Assembly: GCF_016774335.1 (NCBI RefSeq) | Contig: NZ_JAETWA010000035.1 | Span: forward strand, 1-64,000 | DNA: 64,000 bases | Origin: Luteimonas saliphila | Lineage (GTDB): Bacteria > Pseudomonadota > Gammaproteobacteria > Xanthomonadales > Xanthomonadaceae | Direction: 5' to 3' | In this document: in pieces, positions 9,603-19,055 of the stretch | Numbering within the stretch: the first letter of the stretch is position 1 | How the letters are laid out: each line of letters starts with the position of its first letter | Notes under the pieces: model-generated | Database searches by the model: none | Told to the model about the DNA's origin: nothing | What the model saw: only the letters and a program-made list of their open reading frames with translations | Program-made: the position numbers and the translations under genes

Positions 9603-10862
9603 TCAGCCCGCGATCGCGCCGCCCTGCCGGAGCCGCTCGCGTTCATCGTCGTCCAGTCCCAGCCACTGGCCGAGCACCTCGCCGGTGTGCTCACCGACAT
9701 GCGGCGGCGGGCGGTCGAAGCTGGCCGGCGTGTGCGAGAACTTGCCGGGGAAGGCGACCGACGGGATTTCCACCCCGTCGGCGCGCTGGAAGCGATGGAC
9801 CACGCCGCGCGCTTCGACGAACGGGTCGGCGAAGATCTGGCCGATGGTGTTGACCGGACCGCAGGGCACGCCGCGCGCGCACAGGGTGGCGATCAGCGCG
9901 TCGACGGTCCGCCTGCCGATCGCCGCCTGCAACGTGGCTTCGAGGGTGTCGCGATGGATCACGCGCTGGTGGTTGCCGACATAGCGCGGATCGGCGGCCA
10001 GTTCCGGTGTCCCGAGCGCGACGCACAGGGTGTGGAACTGGCTGTCGTTGCCGACCGCGACCACGATGGAGCCGTCGGCGGCGTCGAATACGCGGTATGG
10101 GACGACGGTCGGATGCGCATTGCCGAGCCGGCCCGGCGATACGCCGCCGACCAGGTAGCTCAGGCCCTGGTTGGCGAGGGTGGCGATCTGGGTGTCGAGC
10201 AGCGAGCAGTCGATGTGCTGGCCTTCGCCGGTGCGTTCGGCGTGACGTAGCGCGATCAGCACGCTGACCGCCGCGTACATGCCGGTGGACAGGTCGGCCA
10301 TCGCCACGCCGGGCTTGATCGGCGGGCCGTCCTTTTCGCCGGTGATGCTCATCATCCCGCCCATCGCCTGGGCGACGAAGTCGTAGCCGGGGCGATCGGC
10401 ATAGGGGCCGGTCTGGCCGAAACCGGTGACCGAGCAGTAGACCAGGCGCGGATTGACCGCGTGCAGGCCGTCGTAGTCGAGGCCGAACTTCTTCAGCCCG
10501 CCGACCTTGAAGTTCTCGACCAGTACGTCGGCCCGGGCGGCGAGCCGGCGCACCAGCGCGGCACCCTGGGGCATGGCCAGGTCGATCGCCACCGAACGCT
10601 TGTTGCGGTTGCACGAGAGGTAGTACGCGCTCTCGCGCGAATGCTCCCAGCCCGGTTCCGATGGCAGGTCGGGCGGGCCCCATCGGCGGGTGTCGTCGCC
10701 CTTGCCGATGCTCTCGATCTTGATCACGTCGGCGCCGAAATCGGCCAGGATCTGGGTACACCAGGGGCCGGCGAGCACCCGCGAGACATCGAGCACCTTG
10801 ATGCCGTCCAGCGCCCGGGGCGCGGCGGATGGGCCGGGGGAGGAGGGTGTTGCTTCAGCCAT
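9603..10862 (-). CDS. CaiB/BaiF family III CoA-transferase
   Basis: 419 residues, a normal length for a class III CoA-transferase that moves CoA from one acyl group to another acid. N-terminal VLDVSRVLAGPWCTQILADFGADVIKIE is canonical. The catalytic aspartate that forms the acyl-anhydride is present as D161 in RPGYDFVAQAMGGMMS. The sequence resembles succinyl-CoA-dependent transferases such as the glutarate enzyme. The first 17 residues are proline/serine-rich and may be a tail outside the fold. The thiolase gene lies 66 bp upstream on the same strand. Unlike two other family members in this window, it keeps the catalytic residue and is likely active. The substrate is unknown. Confidence 0.88.
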   Translation of the reverse strand: MAEATPSSPGPSAAPRALDGIKVLDVSRVLAGPWCTQILADFGADVIKIESIGKGDDTRRWGPPDLPSEPGWEHSRESAYYLSCNRNKRSVAIDLAMPQGAALVRRLAARADVLVENFKVGGLKKFGLDYDGLHAVNPRLVYCSVTGFGQTGPYADRPGYDFVAQAMGGMMSITGEKDGPPIKPGVAMADLSTGMYAAVSVLIALRHAERTGEGQHIDCSLLDTQIATLANQGLSYLVGGVSPGRLGNAHPTVVPYRVFDAADGSIVVAVGNDSQFHTLCVALGTPELAADPRYVGNHQRVIHRDTLEATLQAAIGRRTVDALIATLCARGVPCGPVNTIGQIFADPFVEARGVVHRFQRADGVEIPSVAFPGKFSHTPASFDRPPPHVGEHTGEVLGQWLGLDDDERERLRQGGAIAG

Positions 10863-10928
10863 GATCTTGGGGACGCATCCGTGGAAAGGGCGTTGCCGTA
10901 GAGCGGCGCATGGTCATCGTGCGCCCGT

Positions 10929-12101
<1,173 letters not shown>

Positions 12102-12204
12102 CTTCCTCGTCTCCCTCGGCGGACCGCCCGCACCCGGCGGGTGGCGGTCCCGGCATGCCGGCCACGGCGGAAGCGGTGGCCGGAACAAAATTTCAATGCA
12201 GGTC

Positions 12205-12256
12205 AAAATCTCATTGTCAAAGCTTCTCGTCAAGTGCATTATCCAAGTGAACTAAT
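12205..12256. promoter_or_regulatory. Shared operator/promoter element, copy 1
   Basis: In the 176-bp gap between the divergent thiolase and LLM genes. AGTGCATTATCCA followed by TGAA and TAAT spans 12233-12256 and matches 39304-39327 at 21 of 24 positions. AAAAT-nn-CATTG starts at 12205, exactly 28 bp upstream of the box, the same spacing as in copy 2. It is probably a regulator site controlling both directions; it may also include promoter hexamers. The regulator is not proven, but the TetR gene beside copy 2 is the best candidate. Confidence 0.75.
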
Positions 12257-12277
12257 TCTGGCCGGGAGGGACGCAGG

Positions 12278-13183
12278 ATGATCACGGGTATCGGGTTCGG
12301 CACCAATCTGTATCGCTTTCCGTCGTTCGGGCCGGAACTCGAACCGCTGTTCGAGTTCGTCAAGCTGTCCGAGCAGTTCGGCTTCGAGCGCCTGCGCCTG
12401 CTCGACCATGTGGTCGGGATCGTCGCCGAGCGCCATGGCGGCATCGCCCAGACCCCGTATACCGACAAGAGCATCATCCGCGAGGTGTTCACGCTGATGG
12501 CCTATCTGTCGGCGATCACCACGAAGATCCATTTCGTCACCGGCGTGCTCGGCCTGCCGCAGCGGCAAACCGTACTGGTGGCCAAGCAGGCGGCCGAGGT
12601 CGACATCCTGTCCGGCGGCCGGCTGACCCTCGGCGTGGCGGTGGGCTACAACCCGCTGGAATTCGACGCGATGGGGGCCAACTTCCACGACCGCGGCAAG
12701 CGCTTCGAGGAGCAGATCGACGTGCTGCGCCGGCTGTGGACCGAGAGCGACGTCAGCTACGACGGGCAGTGGCACAAGTTCGTCGACGTCAGCTTGTCGC
12801 CGCGACCGTTGCAGCGCCCGATCCCGCTGTTCTTCGGGCTGGGCCGCAAGATCGCGCCGATCCCGCCGGACGTGGTGCTCGAGCGCGTCGGCCGCCTGGC
12901 CGACGGCTGGCTGCCGATCTTCAAGCCGGGCCCGGAAGGCCGCGCGGCGGTGGAGACGATGGAACGCGCGGCGGTGGAGGCCGGCCGCGATCCGTCGAAG
13001 ATCGTCATGGAGATGGCCATGGACGTGAGCGGCCTCGGCCGCGACGCCCTGCTCGACGAGATCCGCGTGCGTCGCGACTTCGGCGTGCACCACATCAACT
13101 TCAGCCTGCCCGGCGCCGATGCCGGCGAGCACATCGATGCGCTCAAGCGGCTGGCGGAGATGCTCGACGGCGCGCAGGACTGA
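12278..13183 (+). CDS. LLM-class (luciferase-like) oxidoreductase, probably F420-dependent
   Basis: 301 residues with the TIM-barrel luciferase-like fold: FVKLSEQFGFERLRLLDHV, FTLMAYLSAITTKIHFVTGVLGLPQRQTVLVAKQ and the hallmark GGRLTLGVAVGYN. Family members use reduced F420 or FMNH2. The F420 reading is favoured by two contextual facts: a full F420 gene set lies 20 kb to the right, and its operator matches the one upstream of this gene. The start ATG follows GGGAGGG with good spacing. The next gene begins 11 bp downstream, so it leads a CoA-transferase/acyl-CoA dehydrogenase/lyase operon. It could reduce an enoyl or keto group on a CoA-linked intermediate, or oxidise an alcohol. The cofactor is inference. 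Confidence 0.85.
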   Translation: MITGIGFGTNLYRFPSFGPELEPLFEFVKLSEQFGFERLRLLDHVVGIVAERHGGIAQTPYTDKSIIREVFTLMAYLSAITTKIHFVTGVLGLPQRQTVLVAKQAAEVDILSGGRLTLGVAVGYNPLEFDAMGANFHDRGKRFEEQIDVLRRLWTESDVSYDGQWHKFVDVSLSPRPLQRPIPLFFGLGRKIAPIPPDVVLERVGRLADGWLPIFKPGPEGRAAVETMERAAVEAGRDPSKIVMEMAMDVSGLGRDALLDEIRVRRDFGVHHINFSLPGADAGEHIDALKRLAEMLDGAQD

Positions 13184-13194
13184 GGAACGGGACC

Positions 13195-14442
13195 ATGTTC
13201 GATCTGCTCAAGGGCGTGCGGGTGCTGGAGTTCGGCATCCTGGTCAACGGCGACCACCTGGGCATGCTGCTCAGCGACCTCGGCGCCGAGGTCATCAAGG
13301 TCGAGGAGCCCGGCAAGGGCGACTACATCCGCGACATCCTCGGCACCATCGTGCCGCGCCACAGTCCCGCGCACCTGCAAGTCAACAAGAACAAGAAGAG
13401 CGTGACGATCAACGTCAACTCCGAGGCGGGCAAGCGTGCGTTCTTCGAACTGCTCAAGACCGTGGACATCTTCGCCGACGGTCTGCGCGGCGGCGCCTGC
13501 GAGGCGATGGGGATCGGTTACGAAGCGCAGAAGACGATCAAGCCCGACATCATCTACATGGCCAACACCGGATTCGGCATGACCGGGCCATACGCGCGCC
13601 TCGGCGCCCACGGCTATTCGATGGTGGCGGTGGCCGGCGGCCTGCACGCGCGCAAGGACGAGCACGGCTTCGTCGAGCGCTCCGGCAACGAACACGACCT
13701 GTTCGGCGGCATCAAGGGCGGGCCGGGCGCACCGTTCGCGGTGATGGCCGGCCTGGCCGCGCTGTGGCGACGGCAGCGGACCGGGCAGGGCGCCTTCATC
13801 GACGTCGCCGCTTCCGACGCCAACCTCGCCACCTCGTGGCTGGCGGCGGTGACCAACCTCAACTACGACCGTATCACCGACCTGACCGGGATGGCGCCGC
13901 GCGGGCAGCCCAACGAAGGCTGGCCCAACGGCTCGGTCTACTACGCGCTGTACGAGGCGAAGGACGGCCGCAACATGATGTTCTGTGCCATCGAGCCCAA
14001 GTTCTGGCGCAACTTCTGCGATGCGATCGGGCGCGGGGACCTGCGCGACAGGATCAACAGCGAGTTGTCGGTCGATTACGGCGTCGACAAGCCGGAGATG
14101 CGCGCGGTGCTGGCCGACATCTTCCGCACCCGCACCGCGGAGGAATGGACCGCGCTGGCACTGGAGAAGAACATTCCGATGTCGGTCGCCAATACGCTCG
14201 ACCAGGTGCCGGAAGACCCGCACAACCGCGCCCGCGGCATCCTCGTCGGCGGCGAGCACCCGATCGCCGGGCCGTTCACCTACCTGCGCTATCCCGCGAT
14301 CATCGACGGCCGGCACAGCGAAGTGGTCGAGCCGGCCCCGACGCTGGGCGCGCATACCCAGGACGTGCTGTCGACGATCGGACTCAGCGAGGCGGAGATC
14401 GCCGCGGCACAGGTCGTCGAGCCGCGCCGCCGCAAGGCCTGA
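13195..14442 (+). CDS. CaiB/BaiF-fold protein lacking the catalytic aspartate
   Basis: 415 residues with the class III CoA-transferase fold ([55 protein letters not shown]). The active-site aspartate normally found in a GYD or GHD motif is replaced: here the segment reads GAHGYSMVAVAGG, with S142 at that position. It may therefore bind CoA esters without the standard anhydride chemistry, or use another residue. The start ATG comes 11 bp after the LLM stop codon, and the dehydrogenase gene follows 94 bp downstream. It may act in the same step as the LLM enzyme. Fold assignment is firm; transferase activity is doubtful. Confidence 0.82.
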   Translation: MFDLLKGVRVLEFGILVNGDHLGMLLSDLGAEVIKVEEPGKGDYIRDILGTIVPRHSPAHLQVNKNKKSVTINVNSEAGKRAFFELLKTVDIFADGLRGGACEAMGIGYEAQKTIKPDIIYMANTGFGMTGPYARLGAHGYSMVAVAGGLHARKDEHGFVERSGNEHDLFGGIKGGPGAPFAVMAGLAALWRRQRTGQGAFIDVAASDANLATSWLAAVTNLNYDRITDLTGMAPRGQPNEGWPNGSVYYALYEAKDGRNMMFCAIEPKFWRNFCDAIGRGDLRDRINSELSVDYGVDKPEMRAVLADIFRTRTAEEWTALALEKNIPMSVANTLDQVPEDPHNRARGILVGGEHPIAGPFTYLRYPAIIDGRHSEVVEPAPTLGAHTQDVLSTIGLSEAEIAAAQVVEPRRRKA

Positions 14443-14536
14443 GTAGGCTCGATGGAAAGCGCGTCGACGGAAAGCGCGCACATGCGAATCGCGTCGGCCG
14501 CTGCTGGCGCCATCCACACCAACAGAGGTGGAGAGG

Positions 14537-15694
14537 ATGTCAGAACAGGAGATTTTCGCGGACATCCGCGAATCGGTCCGGCGCATCTGCGCGCAGTTTC
14601 CCGGCAGCTACTGGAGCGCGCTCGACCGCGAACGCGCGTATCCGAAGGAGTTCGTGCAGACGCTGACCGAAACCGGTTTCCTCGGCGCGCTGATCCCCGA
14701 GGAACACGGCGGCTCCGGTCTCGGCCTCGGCGCCACCGCGGCGATCCTGGAGGAGATCCACCGCTCCGGCTGCAACGGCGGCGCCTGCCATGCGCAGATG
14801 TACACGATGGGTACGCTGCTGCGGCATGGTTCGCCGGAACAGAAGCAGCGCTACCTGCCGGGCATCGCATCGGGCGAACTGCGCCTGCAGGCGTTCGGCG
14901 TCACCGAGCCGACCAGCGGGACCGATACCACCCGCATCAGCACGTTCGCGCGCCGCGACGGTGACCACTACCGGGTCAGCGGGCAGAAGATCTGGATCAG
15001 CCGCGCCGAGCATTCGGACCTGATGGTGCTGCTGGTGCGCACGACGCCCCGCGACCAGCTGGCCAAGAGCACCCACGGACTGAGCGTGCTGCTGGTGGAC
15101 ATGCGCGAAGCGGTCGGCAACGGCCTGACCATCCGCCCGATCCGCACCATGCTCAACCACGCCACCACCGAGCTGTTCTTCGACGATCTCAAGGTGCCGG
15201 CCGAAAACCTGATCGGCGAGGAGGGCGAGGGCTTTTCCTACATCATCGACGGCATGAACACCGAGCGCGTGCTGATCGCCGCCGAATGCATCGGCGACGG
15301 CCGCTTCTTCATCGACCGCGCCAGCGCATACGCCAAGGAGCGTTCGGTGTTCGGCCGTCCGATCGGACAGAACCAGGCGGTGCAGTTTCCGATCGCACGC
15401 GCCTATGTCCAGTTGTCGGCGGCGGCGCGCATGGTCGAGCATGCCTGGCGCCTGTGCGAGGCCGACAAGCCGTTCGGCACCGAGGCCAACATGGCCAAGA
15501 TGCTGGCCTCGGAAGCGTCATGGTATGCGGCCGACATGTGCGTGCAGACCCACGGCGGCTTCGGCTTCGCCGAGGAGTACGATATCGAGCGCAAGTTCCG
15601 CGAGACCCGCCTGTACCAGGTCGCGCCGATCTCGACCAACCTGATCCTGAGCCACGTGGCCACCCACGTGCTCGGCCTGCCGAAGTCGTTCTGA
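14537..15694 (+). CDS. Acyl-CoA dehydrogenase (IVD-like base position)
   Basis: 385 residues with the standard three-domain ACAD fold: ALIPEEHGGSGLGLG, FGVTEPTSGTDTTR, VSGQKIWISRAEHSDLM. The usual C-terminal catalytic glutamate segment (YEGT) is replaced by VAPIS. A glutamate is present in MNTERVLIAAE at the place used by isovaleryl-CoA dehydrogenase (LERLVLAG), so the active base has probably moved there. Electrons would pass to ETF. The ATG was preferred over a GTG 9 bp upstream because AGGTGGAGAGG precedes it. The stop codon overlaps the ATG of the following CitE-like gene by one base. A VAPIS-type ACAD next to CitE- and CoA-transferase-type genes recalls the Pseudomonas aeruginosa itaconate cluster, by memory only. 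Confidence 0.88.
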   Translation: MSEQEIFADIRESVRRICAQFPGSYWSALDRERAYPKEFVQTLTETGFLGALIPEEHGGSGLGLGATAAILEEIHRSGCNGGACHAQMYTMGTLLRHGSPEQKQRYLPGIASGELRLQAFGVTEPTSGTDTTRISTFARRDGDHYRVSGQKIWISRAEHSDLMVLLVRTTPRDQLAKSTHGLSVLLVDMREAVGNGLTIRPIRTMLNHATTELFFDDLKVPAENLIGEEGEGFSYIIDGMNTERVLIAAECIGDGRFFIDRASAYAKERSVFGRPIGQNQAVQFPIARAYVQLSAAARMVEHAWRLCEADKPFGTEANMAKMLASEASWYAADMCVQTHGGFGFAEEYDIERKFRETRLYQVAPISTNLILSHVATHVLGLPKSF

Positions 15695-16620
15695 TGACGC
15701 ACTCCATCCCCGCCTGGCGTTCGCTGCTGTTCGTCCCCGCCGACGACGCGAAGCGTTGCGCGAAGGCCTGCGGCGTCGGCGCCGATGCGGTGATCCTCGA
15801 CCTGGAAGACGGGGTGGCGCCCGTGGCGAAAACGGCGGCGCGACGGGCGCTGCCGGCTGCCGCGAGGGCGCTGCGCGATGCCGGGGCAGGCGTGGTGGTG
15901 CGGATCAACGGCGGCTGGCGCGATGCGTTCGCCGATCTCGACGCGGCGGTGGCGGCCGGCGTAGATGCGGTGATGGTGCCCAAGGCCGAGGACAGCGCAC
16001 GCCTGCGCGTGATCGACGAACTGCTCGGCGAGTTCGAAGCCGGGCACGATGTCGATGCCGGCACGACCGGCATCGTGGCCCTGGTCGAAAGTGCCGCGGC
16101 GCTGACGGTGCTGCAGGCGCTGGCGGCGGCTCCACGGGTGATCGCATTGGCCCTGGGTACCGAGGATTTCTGCGTCGGCCTGGGCGTCGCGCCGACGCCC
16201 GCGGTGCTGGAGTTGCCGAGCCGGCAGATCGCGTTGGCCGCATCGGTGCGCGGACAGATGGCGCTGGCGGTGCCGTTGTCGATCGCCAGCTTCCGCGATA
16301 CCGGTGCCTATGCCGCGGCGGTGGCGGCGGGGGCCGCCTGGGGCGTCAACGGTGCGATCTGCATCCATCCGCTGCAGGTCGGCCTCGCCAACGAAGGCTT
16401 CGGCGTGGATACCGACGCACTTGCGCAGGCGCAGCGCATCCTCGATGCCTGGGATGGTCGCGCGCACGGCACCGCGGTGGTCTCGCTCGATGGCCGCATG
16501 ATCGATCCGCCGGTCGCCGAGCGGGCGCGGCGGCTGCTGGCGCGCGGGCGTCGAGGGCAGGACGGCGGCGGCGACCGCTCTAGGCTTCGTCGGGAAATCC
16601 CACCGGCCGCTCCATTTTGA
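15694..16620 (+). CDS. HpcH/HpaI-fold CoA-ester lyase (CitE-like)
   Basis: 308 residues. The start (SLLFVPADDAKRCAKACGVGADAVILDLEDGV) is typical of CitE, citramalyl-CoA and malyl-CoA lyases. Metal and CoA motifs follow: VMVPKAED, LVESA and LGTEDF, with the expected glutamate and aspartate ligands, then ICIHPLQV. It would split a 3-hydroxy-3-carboxyacyl-CoA into an acyl-CoA plus a 2-oxoacid in the cytoplasm. It is translationally coupled to the dehydrogenase through a shared base (TGATG). Its last 41 bp overlap the end of the convergent flavin reductase gene, and the C-terminal 30 residues are R/G-rich and probably disordered. Substrates such as citramalyl-CoA or a larger homologue are possible. 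Confidence 0.87.
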   Translation: MTHSIPAWRSLLFVPADDAKRCAKACGVGADAVILDLEDGVAPVAKTAARRALPAAARALRDAGAGVVVRINGGWRDAFADLDAAVAAGVDAVMVPKAEDSARLRVIDELLGEFEAGHDVDAGTTGIVALVESAAALTVLQALAAAPRVIALALGTEDFCVGLGVAPTPAVLELPSRQIALAASVRGQMALAVPLSIASFRDTGAYAAAVAAGAAWGVNGAICIHPLQVGLANEGFGVDTDALAQAQRILDAWDGRAHGTAVVSLDGRMIDPPVAERARRLLARGRRGQDGGGDRSRLRREIPPAAPF

Positions 16621-17212
16621 ACATGTCGCCGCTGGCGCGAGTGTACCAGCCGCTGCCGTGCAGGCGGCCGATCAGCTTCATCGCCGGGGTGTCGAGGTAG
16701 AGCTTCTCCGGGTCGAGGACGAACTCGTCGGGGATATGCGCGACCAGGATCTCGCCCAGCACCACGGTCTGGCGTGGGCCGATGTCGAGCGCCGCCAGCT
16801 TGCGGCATTCGAACCCGACCGGACTGGATGCGATCCGCGGCGGCTTGACCGCGCTGCTGGGCAGCATCTCCAGCCCCGCCCTGGCCGCCTCGTCCACCTC
16901 GGCCGGAGCATCGACGCTGCAAAGGTTCATCCGCTCGGCATCGGATTCCGACACCAGATTCACCACGAATTCCCCGGTGGCCATGATGTTGCGCGCGGTG
17001 TCCTTCATCTGGCCGGTCACCGGGTGCTTGAGCAGCCCCAGCACCAGCATCGGCGGATCGTCGCCGACCGCGTTGAAGAAGCTGTAGGGCGCGGTATTGC
17101 CGACGCCGTCGGGAGACAGCGTGGTGACCCAGGCGATCGGCCGCGGGGTCACGGTCGAGTTGATGATCTTGTAGCGCGCCAGCAACGGCAGCGCGCGCAT
17201 GTCGAATTGCAT
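16580..17212 (-). CDS. Flavin reductase-like domain protein
   Basis: 210 residues of the flavin-reductase/DIM6-NTAB (FMN-binding split barrel) family: the N-terminal LLARYKIINSTVTPRPIAWVTTLSPDGVGNTAPYSFFNAVGDDPPML is characteristic, as is FVVNLVSESDAE. These proteins bind FMN and may reduce flavin for a partner monooxygenase or act on their own substrates. The start ATG (MQFDMRALPL) begins the conserved fold; an open upstream extension of 42 codons lies over the previous gene end. It follows the isomerase gene by 22 bp on the same strand and converges with the CitE-like gene, overlapping it by 41 bp. A partner in the window could be the LLM enzyme if that uses FMNH2. Confidence 0.85.
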   Translation of the reverse strand: MQFDMRALPLLARYKIINSTVTPRPIAWVTTLSPDGVGNTAPYSFFNAVGDDPPMLVLGLLKHPVTGQMKDTARNIMATGEFVVNLVSESDAERMNLCSVDAPAEVDEAARAGLEMLPSSAVKPPRIASSPVGFECRKLAALDIGPRQTVVLGEILVAHIPDEFVLDPEKLYLDTPAMKLIGRLHGSGWYTRASGDMFKMERPVGFPDEA

Positions 17213-17234
17213 CGGTGTTTTTCCGGGATGGATC

Positions 17235-18050
17235 TCAGGTCTTCCGCTTCGCCGCCGAGCGTGCGGCGAAGGCTGCGCGCGCGCGTTCGAGCTCGTCGCC
17301 TTTCTGCAGGATGCTGCAGTAGGCCAGTTCCAGTGCATGGCTGGCCTCGAGCGAGCCGCCGTCGTCGGCCGCGTGCAGCAGGCGGCGCGTCAACTCGACC
17401 GCGTGGCGATTGCCGTCGCCGAGGCGGTCGGCGAAGTCCAGCGCGGCGTCGAGTACGTTGCCGGCCGCGCAGACCCTGCTGACCAGGCCCAGCGACAGCG
17501 CTTCGGTGGCATCGATGTCGCGGCCCGACAGCAGCAGTTCGGCGGCGCGGTGGCGGCCGAGCTGACGGGCCAGCAGCCAGCAGGAGCCGCCATCCGGAGC
17601 AAGGCCGAAGCGGACGAACGGAGCGCCGAAGCGGGCGTCGTCGGCGGCGAAGACCAGGTCGCAGGCCAGCGCCAGGCTCCAGCCGATGCCCCATGCGCCG
17701 CCCTCTACGGCGGCGATCACCGGAATCGGCAGGCGGCGCAGGCGCGCGATCGTGCGCTGGCCCCATTCCAGGCGCGCGGCGGGCGACAGAGCGCCCTCGC
17801 CGCGGGCGGGCGGGATCTTCATGTCGCCACCGGTCGAGAACAGCGGGCCGGCACCGGTCAGCACCAACGCGCGCGCGGGCGTGTCGCGTTCGAGCTGGTC
17901 GAGCAGGGCCGAGAAGCCCTGCCACATCTCGAACGACACCGCGTTGCGCGCCTCGGGCCGGTTCAGCGTGACCAGTACGATGCCGTCGCGCGGGGTGTCG
18001 ACCAGCAGGCGGTCGACGCCGCAGTCCAGTTGCGTCGGCATGTTCGTCAT
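17235..18050 (-). CDS. PaaG-like enoyl-CoA isomerase (crotonase family)
   Basis: 271 residues of crotonase fold: LVTLNRPEARNAVS, FSTGGDMK for the oxyanion hole and EGGAWGIGWSLALACD. The two hydratase glutamates are replaced (S125, F145). The motif GLAPDGGSCWLLARQLG carries D153 where PaaG-type isomerases have their catalytic aspartate (LIPDCGGTWLLPR in Escherichia coli PaaG). It is therefore more likely a double-bond isomerase than a hydratase. It has its own upstream palindrome (18077-18100) and lies 22 bp before the flavin reductase gene, so these two may form a short operon downstream of the TetR gene. Substrate unknown. Confidence 0.84.
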   Translation of the reverse strand: MTNMPTQLDCGVDRLLVDTPRDGIVLVTLNRPEARNAVSFEMWQGFSALLDQLERDTPARALVLTGAGPLFSTGGDMKIPPARGEGALSPAARLEWGQRTIARLRRLPIPVIAAVEGGAWGIGWSLALACDLVFAADDARFGAPFVRFGLAPDGGSCWLLARQLGRHRAAELLLSGRDIDATEALSLGLVSRVCAAGNVLDAALDFADRLGDGNRHAVELTRRLLHAADDGGSLEASHALELAYCSILQKGDELERARAAFAARSAAKRKT

Positions 18051-18076
18051 GGCGCTCGCCCGTGCGGAAAGACTTC

Positions 18077-18100
18077 GATATTACACGACAGGTTAATATC
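18077..18100. promoter_or_regulatory. Palindromic operator upstream of the isomerase gene
   Basis: Perfect inverted repeat GATATTA (18077-18083) and TAATATC (18094-18100) with a 10-bp spacer, 27 bp upstream of the isomerase start in a 95-bp gap. The AT-rich arms stand out in GC-rich DNA. Size and symmetry fit a TetR-type dimer; the TetR gene directly upstream is the natural candidate. No clear -35/-10 pair was identified. Confidence 0.55.
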
Positions 18101-18145
18101 GGCGCATGCGTGCAACCACAGATATCAACCTCACGGCCTTGGGCT

Positions 18146-18940
18146 TCAGTCCTTGCCGGTTGCGCGCTTGGCCGTATGTCTCCGCGCCGCGGTTTTGGCG
18201 GCCTGGGCGGGCTTGATCGATCTTGCGGCCCCGGCTGCCTTGGCCGCGGGTTCCAGCGCAACAGGGGCGGGAATCCCCGAGGTGTGGAACTCCAGCAGCT
18301 TTTCCTCGATCTGCCTGCGTGCCGCGCCTCGGGTGGCGCCGGCCATGCAGGTCAGGTGGCCGGTCAGCAGGTGCAGCACGATCTCATCGTCGGAAATGTG
18401 GCCCCGGCACCAGTCGAAGATGATCGCGTACTCGATCCGTACCACGTCGTCGGCCAGCTGGTCGGGGTCGATCCAGGGTTGCAACTGGCGCTTGCCCTTC
18501 AACGACTGGATCCATTCCTGGTTCGATTTGACCGCCATCGAATGCATCGTTTCCCAGATCGCGGGATCCGCATCCGGACTGAAATAGACCGACATGATCG
18601 CGGTGATGTAGTTGCGGATCTGGCGGTTGCGCTGGAGCACGAACACCAGGCGCTCGGTCGTGCCCTGCAGGGATCCGGACGGCGCGCTGTACGGGATCTT
18701 CGAGACGTAGCGGTCGAAGTACTCGTGGATCGCGATCGCGATCATGCGCTCCTTGGTCTGGAACGCGTTGTACAGGGTGCGCTTGGCGACGTCGGCGCGG
18801 CGGCAGATCTCGTCCATGCTGAAGCCGGACAGGCCGCGCTCGGCGATCAGTTTGCGGGTCTCGTCGAGGATGCGTCGCCGCCGGGCATGGATCGCGGGGC
18901 TGGAATAGATCAAGCCTTTGTCCGGTTCGATGCGAGCCAA
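18146..18940 (-). CDS. TetR-family regulator with basic Ala/Lys-rich tail
   Basis: 264 residues from a TTG start preceded by AAGGAG at 8 bp; the frame is open further upstream but without a good ribosome site. The N-terminal helix-turn-helix is clear: RRRRILDETRKLIAERGLSGFSMDEICRRADVAKRTLYNAFQTKERM. The ligand domain is variable and its inducer cannot be predicted. The last 30-35 residues are Ala/Lys/Arg-rich (KAAGAARSIKPAQAAKTAARRHTAK), resembling histone-H1-like tails, which is unusual for TetR proteins and may add non-specific DNA binding. Its divergent neighbour is the two-subunit acyl-CoA dehydrogenase. It probably represses nearby beta-oxidation genes. Confidence 0.85.
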   Translation of the reverse strand: MARIEPDKGLIYSSPAIHARRRRILDETRKLIAERGLSGFSMDEICRRADVAKRTLYNAFQTKERMIAIAIHEYFDRYVSKIPYSAPSGSLQGTTERLVFVLQRNRQIRNYITAIMSVYFSPDADPAIWETMHSMAVKSNQEWIQSLKGKRQLQPWIDPDQLADDVVRIEYAIIFDWCRGHISDDEIVLHLLTGHLTCMAGATRGAARRQIEEKLLEFHTSGIPAPVALEPAAKAAGAARSIKPAQAAKTAARRHTAKRATGKD

Positions 18941-19055
18941 GCTTGCTTCTCCTTGCGTCGTGGCGATGGCAGGCCGGTGGGCGAATGCGCGAGACCACCG
19001 TACCCCTGCGTCGGCAGGCGATTGTGGCACCGATCGCGGCGGGCGTCAGCGGGCC

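Noticed and set aside
12102..12239. N-terminal extension of the thiolase from an ATG at 12239
   Set aside because: The added peptide is not conserved and would be encoded across the shared operator box.
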